Part shown: one piece after another, positions 33,480 to 41,585 of the stretch
How the letters are laid out: every line of letters starts with the position of its first letter
How positions within the stretch are numbered: position 1 is the first letter of the stretch
Assembly (NCBI RefSeq): GCF_011927625.1
Contig: NZ_JAATIZ010000004.1
Location: forward strand, 248,001-312,000
DNA length: 64,000 bases
Source of the DNA: Paenalcaligenes hominis
Lineage (GTDB): Bacteria; Pseudomonadota; Gammaproteobacteria; Burkholderiales; Burkholderiaceae_B
Direction of reading: 5' to 3'
Made by a program: the position numbers and the translations under genes
The notes under the pieces: model-generated
What the model was told of the DNA's origin: nothing
Databases searched by the model: none
What the model saw: only the letters and a program-made list of their open reading frames with translations

Positions 33480-34480
33480 ATAGAATCCTGTGCCTCTGAC
33501 AATCTAGTTATTTTATTTTTTGTGAAGCGTACTTTTATCCCAGCAATACCCTCTGGTAAAAAGGCCACTAGCGCCATAATCGCTAGGCCATAACTCAAGT
33601 TCCAATGTGATGCGAAGTTCCCGAAAATCTCGTGGGATTGAAATAGTTCCTGAAGCAAAATTAATGCAGCAGCACCTACTATTGCCCCCCATAATCTAAA
33701 CTGCCCCCCCAGAATCACCATTAATAAAACCAACCCTGATTGCTCCCAAGACAAAATCTCAGGGTTAACATAACCATCTTTAACCACGTATAACAACCCA
33801 CTTAAACTAGCAATAACTCCAGACATGACATACGCGACAAGCTTATACGCGTAAGTGGGAAAGCCTGCAGATCTCATGCGTTGCTCGTTAAGACGGATAC
33901 CTGTTAAAGCCGCGCCAAACCGTGATCGCATTACTAAATAAAGTGAAAACCAGACAATGATCAAGCAAACTAAAGAAAAATAGAAAAAATGCAGATTATT
34001 GCCAATACTGAAAAGAACTGTGTCTCCTAGTCTTGCTTCTGGCCTAAAATATAGATACGCTCCGTCACTGCCCCCACCTAAATTAGTATCATGAAATATA
34101 AAGTAGGCCATTTGCGCAAAAGCCAACGTGACCATAATAAAATAAATCCCCGTGGTTCGAAGCACTAAAGCTCCTGTTACCAAAGCAAAAATTCCAGTCA
34201 CTACCACTGAAGCAAACAACACCACAAATAGGTTAGCTGGACCCATTTCAGGTGCAACTAATACTGTTGTATAAGCAGCTAAACCAAAGAATGCGGCATG
34301 TCCAAGGCTCACCAAGCCTGCTCCACCTACTAAAAGCTGTAGCCCTAGCGCAAATATTGCATAGATAATGATTTCTAAAGCCAAACCTGTGTAGTAACTA
34401 TTTGCATATAAGGGGAATAAAAAGGCGCACCCAATGACCAAAGCTAAAAAGATATAATTTTTGCTCGTATTGCTTTCCAT
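33476..34480 (-). CDS. livM: Branched-chain amino acid-type ABC transporter permease LivM
   Basis: A 334-residue permease with about ten membrane helices. Family landmarks are LQLLVGGAGLVSLGHAAFFGLAAYTTVL, LRTTGIYFIMVTLAFAQMAYFIF and the EAA-like loop AALTGIRLNEQRMRSAGFPTYAYKL. The C-terminal AFLPEGIAGI is also typical of LivM. It pairs with LivH to form the membrane channel. It starts six bases after the livH stop and overlaps livG by four bases. Confidence 0.92.
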   Translation of the reverse strand: MESNTSKNYIFLALVIGCAFLFPLYANSYYTGLALEIIIYAIFALGLQLLVGGAGLVSLGHAAFFGLAAYTTVLVAPEMGPANLFVVLFASVVVTGIFALVTGALVLRTTGIYFIMVTLAFAQMAYFIFHDTNLGGGSDGAYLYFRPEARLGDTVLFSIGNNLHFFYFSLVCLIIVWFSLYLVMRSRFGAALTGIRLNEQRMRSAGFPTYAYKLVAYVMSGVIASLSGLLYVVKDGYVNPEILSWEQSGLVLLMVILGGQFRLWGAIVGAAALILLQELFQSHEIFGNFASHWNLSYGLAIMALVAFLPEGIAGIKVRFTKNKITRLSEAQDSI

Positions 34481-34485
34481 ACCTA

Positions 34486-35367
34486 TTACCCTTGTTTAAA
34501 CAAACCGTCTGGCTTTAATAGTAAAACTATGGCCATCAGTACATACACCAACATACCTGAAGCGGTTGGGAAAAACACCAGTCCAAATGTACTGACAAAT
34601 CCAACTAGCATTGCAGCAATAAAAGCCCCTTTAATCGAGCCAATGCCACCAATCACCACAACCACAAAACAAATAATAAGAATAGAATGCCCCATTCCTG
34701 GATAGACAGAGGTTACTGGCGCAGCAACAGCACCTGCAAATGCAGCTAATGCAACGCCCATAGCAAATACAATCCGGAACAATCGATTAATATCAATCCC
34801 TAAAGCACCGATCATTTCACGATTTGAAGCACCTGCTCGGATTTTCATCCCTAGTCGAGTCCGCACTAAAACCCAATACAGGCCCCCTGCAAGTAAAAGA
34901 CAAACTGCAGAAATAAATAGCCTATAAACGGGATAAGTCATTACCCCTCCTAAAGAGACAGTGCCGCTCAACCAAGTTGGAACAGTGACTCCATGCACAT
35001 CATTACCGACGAGTAAACTTCTAAGCTCTTCAAAAACCAAAATTAAGCCATAAGTCATTAACACTTGTTGTAAGTGATCTCGATGGTATAAGTAACTAAA
35101 GAAAGCCCACTCTAATACATAACCAATTAACACCGCTAATAAAGTACATAGCAATAAGACAGTAAACAATCCTCCACCTAGGTAATTATTAACTACTGGC
35201 TGCAAAGCAAAGGCCATATAGGCCCCAATCATATAAAAGCTACCATGTGCCAAATTAATGATATTCATAATGCCAAATATCAGTGTTAAACCGCTTGCTA
35301 CTAGAAAAAGTAGCAAGCCGTATTGGACAGCATTTAAGCTTTGTATGAGGAAAATTTTTATTTCCAC
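34486..35367 (-). CDS. livH: Branched-chain amino acid-type ABC transporter permease LivH
   Basis: A 293-residue permease with about eight membrane helices. It opens with LIQSLNAVQYGLLLFLVASGLTLIFGIMNIINLAHGSFYMIGAY, the LivH signature region. It contains the coupling loop TRLGMKIRAGASNREMIGALGIDINRLFRI and ends with the usual LLLKPDGLF. It forms the pore with LivM. It is 21 bases downstream of the substrate-binding protein gene. Confidence 0.93.
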   Translation of the reverse strand: MEIKIFLIQSLNAVQYGLLLFLVASGLTLIFGIMNIINLAHGSFYMIGAYMAFALQPVVNNYLGGGLFTVLLLCTLLAVLIGYVLEWAFFSYLYHRDHLQQVLMTYGLILVFEELRSLLVGNDVHGVTVPTWLSGTVSLGGVMTYPVYRLFISAVCLLLAGGLYWVLVRTRLGMKIRAGASNREMIGALGIDINRLFRIVFAMGVALAAFAGAVAAPVTSVYPGMGHSILIICFVVVVIGGIGSIKGAFIAAMLVGFVSTFGLVFFPTASGMLVYVLMAIVLLLKPDGLFKQG

Positions 35368-35388
35368 AAAATCCCTCTTTTCGTTAAA

Positions 35389-36543
35389 TTACAAACGACA
35401 ACCTAAAGCTGGGTCCTCTAACTTCTCTCTGGCTATAGAAACCATAATATTCTCTTTACCCTGAACCTCACGTAAATAGACATCCTGAATAGGATTTCCT
35501 GCTGCAGATAAAGTGAATGTCCCTCTTGGACTATCGATCGTGGCATTACGCATTGCTTTACGTAGTTCTGTTTTATTACTTTTATCTCCGTTAACAGCAG
35601 CTAAGCCAGCATCTAATAACTGTGCCGCATCATAGCCCTGCACAGCATAGACATCGGGCACCATATTCGGATGACGTTCTGAGTATGACGCTCGGAAAGC
35701 TTTATCTTTTTCTATATTTAAACCATCCGCATAATGCAATGTGGTTAATAATCCTTGTGCGGACTCGCCTTGAGCCTCTAGTGTTCCATCAGTTAGAAAG
35801 CCACTACCAAGTAAAGGAACCTCTTTTCCTAAACCTGAACTAGCATAATCTTGAACAAATTTCACAGCTCCGCCACCAGCAAAAAAAGTAAAGACGGCAT
35901 CGGGCTTCAAAGCGGCTATTTCAGTTAAGATAGATTGAAACTCCACATCAGGAAAAGGCAACAAAAGCTCTTTTACTACTTTACCGCCCTCTTCCTCGAA
36001 GCCTTGTTTAAAGCCACTAATCGCTTCTTTGCCCGCAGCATAGTTCCATGTCACGCTAACTACCTTCTCATAACCCTTTTCGCGTGCCACATGCCCCATA
36101 GCATAAGCAGGTTGCCAATTCGTAAAAGAAGTGCGGAAAACATTAGGCGCACACAAGGCACCTGTTAACATATCTGCGCCAGCATTAGGAATAATTAATG
36201 TGGTATCTGTATCTTGAGCAGCTTTTGCTAATGCCATAGCGACACCAGAGTGGACAGTACCAACTAATACATCTACTTGATCTCGTTTAATAAGCCGGTT
36301 TGCATTATCTGATGCTTTTGCAGGGTTAGATTCATCGTCCACACGATAGAATTCAATTTTTTCACCACCTAGGCTACCACCTTGCTCGTCCACATACATT
36401 TTAAAACCATTCTCAATGGCTTGGCCTAGGGCCGTATATGTTCCGCTGTAAGGCAGCATAAAACCAACTTTAACCACAGCAAGTGCGGAATGGCTCACTC
36501 CTAGCGCCAATGCTGTTGCAAGAAAAGCTGTTTTAATTTTCAT
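35389..36543 (-). CDS. livK: Branched-chain amino acid-type ABC transporter substrate-binding protein LivK
   Basis: A 384-residue periplasmic binding protein of the Leu/Ile/Val family. The signal peptide is MKIKTAFLATALALGVSHSA, with cleavage after ALA. The mature part begins VVKVGFMLPYSGTYTALGQAIENGFKMYVDE, followed by DQVDVLVGTVHSGVAMALAKAAQD. These are the family's two-lobed fold elements. ATG 36543 has GGAGACAAAT directly upstream; a start nine codons earlier would lie in front of that site. Homologues in aromatic clusters bind benzoate or 4-hydroxybenzoate derivatives, which fits the neighbourhood between mandelate and benzoate genes. Ligand unproven. Confidence 0.9.
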   Translation of the reverse strand: MKIKTAFLATALALGVSHSALAVVKVGFMLPYSGTYTALGQAIENGFKMYVDEQGGSLGGEKIEFYRVDDESNPAKASDNANRLIKRDQVDVLVGTVHSGVAMALAKAAQDTDTTLIIPNAGADMLTGALCAPNVFRTSFTNWQPAYAMGHVAREKGYEKVVSVTWNYAAGKEAISGFKQGFEEEGGKVVKELLLPFPDVEFQSILTEIAALKPDAVFTFFAGGGAVKFVQDYASSGLGKEVPLLGSGFLTDGTLEAQGESAQGLLTTLHYADGLNIEKDKAFRASYSERHPNMVPDVYAVQGYDAAQLLDAGLAAVNGDKSNKTELRKAMRNATIDSPRGTFTLSAAGNPIQDVYLREVQGKENIMVSIAREKLEDPALGCRL

Positions 36544-37290
36544 ATTTGTCTCCATAATCTTTATAAGCAAGATGTAATTTTTTCATTCTAGATTGATTTT
36601 TATATTAATCATGCATCTTAGTCTAAGACCATTTAACTCTAAAACTATACAATTTAGGCATGATATCTAAGAGAACGCTATAAAACAGGAGATTTTTTTA
36701 ACTTTATTATCAATTAGGTATAAACCCTAGTTGGTACATATCCTTTAAAAGCCATCTTTAAAAAAGCTTCTGTTCTCTTAATACTCCATTTTTTAAAATC
36801 ACTCTTATTTTGATAACTTTTTAAATAGCTATAATTTAATTTTTTAATTTTTATATTGACGGGTTTGTAAAATATTTAAACTATATTTATGCTTATAAAA
36901 TGCTAAATCTGTTCTGAAACATCCAGTCGGTTTGACCAGCTTAACTATATAGAACAGCTAAGACTTAACCCAAAATGCTACTTATATAATCCTTAATTCC
37001 TGAGACTCAATTGCGAAAAGAATTCGCTAGCCCCATTGTCAATTGGGGCAATAGATAATATTTCACTGAACGGATATACAGTTAAAAGGTTAACGTGCGT
37101 GTTAGTTTCAACACATAATAAATTAAGCTGTAGGAGAGAAAGGTAGCTAAATCATCTACTGAAGTAATAGCCTACCGACATTTGACCTTAGCAAGAGAGA
37201 TTAATCTTCAGAGCGACGAAAATACCATAGAATGATATTAGAATACTTTTGTACTCTTACTGAAGCCAAGCTTTTAGAAAGGATCTAGTC
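36544..37290. other. AT-rich intergenic region upstream of liv operon and pncC
   Basis: About 750 bases without a recognisable gene. The first part is the liv operon leader and promoter region. A compact dyad lies at 37030-37049 (GCCCC with GGGGC, inner ATTG with CAAT), without a T-run; it could be an operator or structured element. A short frame near 37134-37230 reads STEVIAYRHLTLAREINL but has no start signal and ends quickly. I see nothing assignable. Confidence 0.4.
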
Positions 37291-37785
37291 ATGTCTACCC
37301 AAGCCCAGCCTTTAATAGATCGTTTATTTAAGCTCAAGCTAACTATCACTACGGTTGAGTCATGCACGGCGGGTTTGTTGGCTTCGCTTTTATCTGAACA
37401 CCCAAAAGCGGGCAGCTTATTAGAAAGCGGTCTTGTAACGTATACGCCTGAATCAAAAATGGATCTGTTAGGTATTCACCCTGATATTTTCAAGGAATAC
37501 AACCTTACCAGTGAAAAAGTAGCTAAAGAGATGGTATTGGGCGCAGCAAAGCTGACTCGTGCTAATACTGTGATCGCTACAACTGGTGTGTTAGATGATA
37601 CGGCTGAACCTGAAATTCCAGCAGGTACAGTTTGTTTTGCGTGGTTGTATAAAAGGGATGCTACACAGCCTGAACTATTTACGCGCACCCACGTTTTCTC
37701 TGGCTCTGAAAAAGAGCGCTGCCAACAAGCGGCCCTGTATGCGCTAAGGCTTGCGGCTGAGCTGTACGAGCAACATGTGACTTGA
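37291..37785 (+). CDS. pncC: Nicotinamide-nucleotide amidohydrolase PncC (CinA C-terminal domain family)
   Basis: A 164-residue single-domain CinA C-terminal protein. Motifs are TTVESCTAGLLASLL near the N-terminus (the Ser-containing active-site segment), GLVTYTPESKMDLLGI, and ATTGVLDDTAEPEIPAGTVCFAW. The family deamidates nicotinamide mononucleotide to nicotinate mononucleotide, recycling NAD breakdown product. It lacks the N-terminal COG1058 domain of full-length CinA, as is usual for proteobacterial PncC. AAAGGATC precedes the ATG. It stands alone, followed by a cytochrome c relic. Confidence 0.88.
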   Translation: MSTQAQPLIDRLFKLKLTITTVESCTAGLLASLLSEHPKAGSLLESGLVTYTPESKMDLLGIHPDIFKEYNLTSEKVAKEMVLGAAKLTRANTVIATTGVLDDTAEPEIPAGTVCFAWLYKRDATQPELFTRTHVFSGSEKERCQQAALYALRLAAELYEQHVT

Positions 37786-37822
37786 TTCCAGGCAGAACCG
37801 CACCTTTGGGTATTAAAGTGAT

Positions 37823-37987
37823 ATGCCAGCCTATGGCTCGGTATTATCCGACGAGGCGATTAGAGCTGTATTAGCTTATATTAAAAGCAGCTGGCCTCAT
37901 CAAGCCCTACAAGCACAAAAAGACATGACATTAAAACAACCATTAAACGATCAGGCCTCTTTTTTTACACTCGTCGTCCTAGACTAA
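37823..37987 (+). pseudogene. C-terminal relic of a class I cytochrome c
   Basis: A 54-codon frame from ATG 37823 begins MPAYGSVLSDEAIRAVLAYI, then KSSWP. This matches the C-terminal end of class I cytochromes c, which carry the methionine haem ligand in an MPAF-type motif followed by LSDEDIRAVLAYIKS. The haem-binding CxxCH and the N-terminal two thirds are missing. No Shine-Dalgarno is present, so this is the tail of a deleted gene. The last residues (FFTLVVLD) run into the terminator repeat and are not family-like. Confidence 0.65.
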
Positions 37988-38007
37988 GAGTAAAAAATAG
38001 AGGCCTG
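37952..38007. terminator. Bidirectional terminator between the cytochrome relic and the TRAP permease
   Basis: Arms CAGGCCTCT-T6-AC (37952-37968) and GT-A6-TAGAGGCCTG (37990-38007) are complementary apart from one inserted base. The T/A tracts lie within the arms, which suits termination from either side. It sits just after the TRAP permease stop codon. Confidence 0.75.
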
Positions 38008-38032
38008 AGGTTGCGTTTAGTTAGGGTTTAAA

Positions 38033-40030
38033 TCAAACTGCTGCCGTGTCTTTAACTGCGGCACCGCTATCATCCACACGCTGTTTTTGTAAAAACCAGA
38101 CGAGAGCGATAAGCGGTATACCAATCACCGCCCCTAACAGGTCCGGAATGATCAGCATAATACCAGCAACAAAAAGTAGAATGCGCTCGTAAAAACGTGA
38201 ATAGCGAATGAAAAACCCAATCATAGAGCTACTGACAGCCACCATACCTAATACAGCAGTAATAATGGTGCCAATCAATGGTAAAGCCGTTACGTTCTCC
38301 ATAACCAAAATCGGGCTATACACAAAGATATAAGGCACAATAAAGGCGGCAATAGCTAGTTTCACCGCGGTTACGCCGCTTTTGAATGGATTAGCCTGCG
38401 CGATACCCGCACCCGCGTACGCTGCCAAACAAACAGGTGGAGTAATATCTGCCAAAATGCCAAAGTAAAACACAAACATGTGTACCGACAAAGGCGTTAA
38501 ATCAAAGCCATTGATTAATGCAGGCGCAGCAATGGTTGCAGTGACTACGTAGTTAGCTGTGGTTGGCAAGCCCATACCCAACACCAAACACGCAATCATG
38601 GTAAAGAACAGCGCTAAGAATAAATGCCCACCCGATAAAGCAATGATGCTAGCAGCAAACTTTGCGCCGAGCCCGGTCATGCTAACCACACCGGCAATAA
38701 TACCTGCGGTAGCCACTGCTGCAATCACAGGTAATGCGACGCGCGCACCCTGCTCGAGCACATAAAAAAACTTTTTAAAGCCCAAGCGTGTTTCTTTGCG
38801 TACGTAGCTGACCAAAAAGGCCGTAGCTATACCATAAATCACCGCACGCTGTGGCGTGTACCCGATCATGACCGTGGTAATAATGACGATCAGGGGCAGC
38901 AGCATATAGCCATATTGCTTCATTTGCTGCCCTATATCGGGTAGCTCCGATTTGGGTAAGCCCAGAATACCAAGGCGCTTGGCTTCGAAGTGAGTGCCAA
39001 TAAAAATGCCGAGGAAATAGAGGGTAGCGGGAATTACCGCAGCAGCCATAATGACCGCATAGGATACGCCTAAGTATTCCATCATAATAAAGGCGGCCGC
39101 ACCCATAATAGGAGGCATAATTTGCCCACCCGTCGAGGCAGAGGCTTCTGTACCCGCAGCAAACTCGGGCTTAAAGCCTGAGTTTTTCATCATAGGAATA
39201 GTAAATGAACCCGAAGCGACTGTATTACCTACGGAGCTGCCCGAGACCATGCCCTGCAGAGCGCTTGCCACCACAGCGGCCTTGGCTGTGCCACCCGTAA
39301 AACGCCCTGTCAGGCCAAAAGCCAAGTCATTAAAAAACTGGCCAATACGGGTATTAACTAAAATGACGCCAAAAAACAAGAATAAATAAATGTATTTGGC
39401 CGAAATTTGTAATGGTGTACCAAATACACCGCTGTCTCTGTACCACAGTCGAGTGGTGACATCGGTAAAGTCATAGCCCTGGTGCGATAACGTAGCCGTA
39501 GGGATATAGTTGCCATACAGCGCATAGCCAATCATGACCGCTGCAACAATAACAATAGGTACCCCAACCGTTCGGCGTGTAGCCTCTAAAAGCAGCAATA
39601 CCCCAAGCACCGATAAATAGGTATCGTATTGGTCGTAGCCCCACGTAATGCTTTGTATGAGGGAGTCAAAATTAATGATCTTATAATAGGTGACATACAT
39701 CGCCAAGAAGGCTAACAGCACGTCATACCAAGGCACTGTTTTTTGAAAAACTTGCTGCCCTTTTTTTAGAGGGAATAAAAGAAAAATAAGGCCTAAGGCC
39801 GTACCCAAGTGCACTGCTCCCTGTTTTTGTGAGGGGAACGTGCCGTAGTATCCGGTGTAAATGTGGAATACGGTGAGTGATATCCCTAGAAAAGTTACTA
39901 CCCATGCCCAGACGCCGATTTGCTCGCGGAAGTTGCTTTCGCGATCGTATTTTTGTAATAAGGCTTTTGCGTCTAGCTCAGCTTTTGCTGCTTGTTCAGA
40001 CGGGGTTAACTTGTTAATTGTGTCAACCAT
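38033..40030 (-). CDS. TRAP transporter fused permease (4TM/12TM, TAXI type)
   Basis: A 665-residue fused permease joining the small DctQ-like part (four helices, about 45-175) and the large DctM-like part (about 200-640). Landmarks are ASALQGMVSGSSVGNTVASGSFTIPMMK, STGGQIMPPIMGAAAFIM, GMGLPTTANYVVTATIAAPAL and FYFGILADITPPVCLAAYAGAGIA, all typical of the 4TM/12TM fusion family. It works with the TAXI receptor encoded just upstream. Substrates of such systems include glutamate and other carboxylates; none can be assigned here. A strong hairpin separates it from the receptor gene. Confidence 0.93.
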   Translation of the reverse strand: MVDTINKLTPSEQAAKAELDAKALLQKYDRESNFREQIGVWAWVVTFLGISLTVFHIYTGYYGTFPSQKQGAVHLGTALGLIFLLFPLKKGQQVFQKTVPWYDVLLAFLAMYVTYYKIINFDSLIQSITWGYDQYDTYLSVLGVLLLLEATRRTVGVPIVIVAAVMIGYALYGNYIPTATLSHQGYDFTDVTTRLWYRDSGVFGTPLQISAKYIYLFLFFGVILVNTRIGQFFNDLAFGLTGRFTGGTAKAAVVASALQGMVSGSSVGNTVASGSFTIPMMKNSGFKPEFAAGTEASASTGGQIMPPIMGAAAFIMMEYLGVSYAVIMAAAVIPATLYFLGIFIGTHFEAKRLGILGLPKSELPDIGQQMKQYGYMLLPLIVIITTVMIGYTPQRAVIYGIATAFLVSYVRKETRLGFKKFFYVLEQGARVALPVIAAVATAGIIAGVVSMTGLGAKFAASIIALSGGHLFLALFFTMIACLVLGMGLPTTANYVVTATIAAPALINGFDLTPLSVHMFVFYFGILADITPPVCLAAYAGAGIAQANPFKSGVTAVKLAIAAFIVPYIFVYSPILVMENVTALPLIGTIITAVLGMVAVSSSMIGFFIRYSRFYERILLFVAGIMLIIPDLLGAVIGIPLIALVWFLQKQRVDDSGAAVKDTAAV

Positions 40031-40070
40031 AGAAACACCACTTTGAGTTATAGCACTGAGAAAATCTACT

Positions 40071-40106
40071 AAAAGCAGAAAGGACTATAAAGTCCTTTCT
40101 GCTTTT
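40071..40106 (-). terminator. Strong stem-loop between TAXI receptor and permease genes
   Basis: A perfect 16-bp stem, AAAAGCAGAAAGGACT (40071-40086) with AGTCCTTTCTGCTTTT (40091-40106), and a four-base loop. It lies four bases after the receptor stop codon. On the minus strand only TTTT follows the stem, so it is likely a partial terminator or 3' end protector giving more receptor than permease mRNA. Confidence 0.75.
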
Positions 40107-40110
40107 TTAA

Positions 40111-41106
40111 TTACTTGGCAAGATCAGCTAGGCTGTTAATACCAGTACTTTTACGGGTCACAATCTGAACAACCTCAGGATAAACGTGACCGATAAAGGA
40201 CACGTTTTCTACTTTACGGCCGTTAAACTGGCCAGTACCATTGACTGAATCTAGCGCAGGAACGTGCACAGACATGCCTACGTCCATACGGCCGCGACCA
40301 ATACTGGCTAGGTTTTCCAGCGAAGCCCCTGTCTCTACGTTAGTAAAGTTACCATCACTGTGTTTATTCCAGATATTGGCAATTTCACCGCCCAGTGGGT
40401 AATAGGTACCGCCTTGACTACCTGTACCGAGGGTGAATTCGGCTTTGCGCTTGTCGGCCTTGGCTTTAAGCTCTGCTACGGGGCCTTCGACTTTTAGGCC
40501 TTGTTCCTCGTAGTAACGCTTTGCGCCAGGATGAATAGGCAGACCTTCGGCACCGTTAAGCGCATTTTCCAAGGTAAGCTGTGCACCTTGGGCATGGGTG
40601 ATTTCTTTGGCGTTTTCCACCATAATTTTAGCCAGCTGATAGCCTAGCTCTTCGTCAATGGTGTCGTTATTGGCGACCATAATGGCAAACGCCGCAATCG
40701 TGGGCACATCGGCATCTAAAAAGCCGTAGGCATCTTTAGAGATATTGTAGCTTTTGTAGCCGCTAGACTCTTCGGCTTTGGCAATGACTTCGTCAGAAAG
40801 ACCAAGCATCACCACATCGCCTGTTGAAGCATTAAGGCTTTCAATGCTGCCTGCTGGTACACCAAGAATACCAAAAGAGATGTCGATATTGCCATCTTGA
40901 ACTAAATCAGCGGCGTTACCGAAGCTTTCTTGGAAAGGCTGGTAATCTTTGATGCCATAGGCCTCTAAAATAACCTTGGACACCGAGTTGGTTTCACTGG
41001 CGGGCGGGCCAATAGCAATACGAGCTGCTTGGGCAGAACTTAATGCAGCAACCATCGAGACGACACTCGCTGCCGTGAAGCGTAAAAGCGTTTTTTTTAC
41101 TTTCAT
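40111..41106 (-). CDS. TAXI family TRAP transporter solute-binding protein
   Basis: A 331-residue periplasmic receptor. The signal peptide is MKVKKTLLRFTAASVVSMVA, with cleavage near AQA. Family features are the glycine-rich ligand segment EFTLGTGSQGGTYYPLGGEIANIWNKH and NVETGASLENLASIGRGRMDVGMS. The order of the two lobes looks circularly shifted. The GTGSQGGTYY motif, which opens most TAXI proteins, lies here at about residue 230, after about 200 residues of other TAXI-like sequence, and the protein stops at SLADLAK. ATG 41106 has AGAGG seven bases upstream. It is paired with the fused permease downstream. Confidence 0.85.
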   Translation of the reverse strand: MKVKKTLLRFTAASVVSMVAALSSAQAARIAIGPPASETNSVSKVILEAYGIKDYQPFQESFGNAADLVQDGNIDISFGILGVPAGSIESLNASTGDVVMLGLSDEVIAKAEESSGYKSYNISKDAYGFLDADVPTIAAFAIMVANNDTIDEELGYQLAKIMVENAKEITHAQGAQLTLENALNGAEGLPIHPGAKRYYEEQGLKVEGPVAELKAKADKRKAEFTLGTGSQGGTYYPLGGEIANIWNKHSDGNFTNVETGASLENLASIGRGRMDVGMSVHVPALDSVNGTGQFNGRKVENVSFIGHVYPEVVQIVTRKSTGINSLADLAK

Positions 41107-41585
41107 CAGTAAACCTCTCCTTTCATTGACAAATAAACAATCGGATGACTCCGACTGTTGCGTCTTATTATTTACTTTTCTAAGTGAAACAAAATAGTCT
41201 CTGAGTGTATGTAAGCGTTGTTTCACTAGTCAAGATAACATTAACCCTAGCTACCTAAACCCATGCTTAAAACGAGTCATGTGACGACAAAACCTAAGAA
41301 TCGAAATGATTTTTTGTTACGCGCGGCGTAAACGTTTTTACTGAAACGCGCTGGTTAAAGCATGGCGGTAGCGATGTGGGGTGAGCTCATTTTAGCTATG
41401 AGTGTGCAAGTATAACCCGATGCGAGGCTGAGTCCATGTCAAATGAAAGATTAATCCCTAGCTATAGATCATTAATTATCAATAGTACAGCTATTGTTCT
41501 CAACTAGCTTTTTATCAAAATACATAAGGCTTTCCCTATATAGGGTGAGAAAAAATCAAGGTAATTAAACATATAACCCTGTAGC
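41107..41585. other. Leader region of the TAXI-TRAP genes and end of the GTPase unit
   Basis: No gene is apparent in about 480 bases. It contains the separated inverted repeat at 41183-41227 and a 12-base palindrome CCCTATATAGGG (41534-41545) close to the 3' end of the GTPase gene. Promoters for the TAXI receptor must lie here, reading toward lower coordinates. Confidence 0.4.
41183..41227. repeat. Separated 10-bp inverted repeat upstream of the TAXI receptor gene
   Basis: AGTGAAACAA (41183-41192) and TTGTTTCACT (41218-41227) are perfectly complementary with 25 bases between them. They lie 77-121 bases upstream of the receptor start. It could be a regulator site with two half-sites about three helical turns apart, or a leader hairpin. 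Confidence 0.55.
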
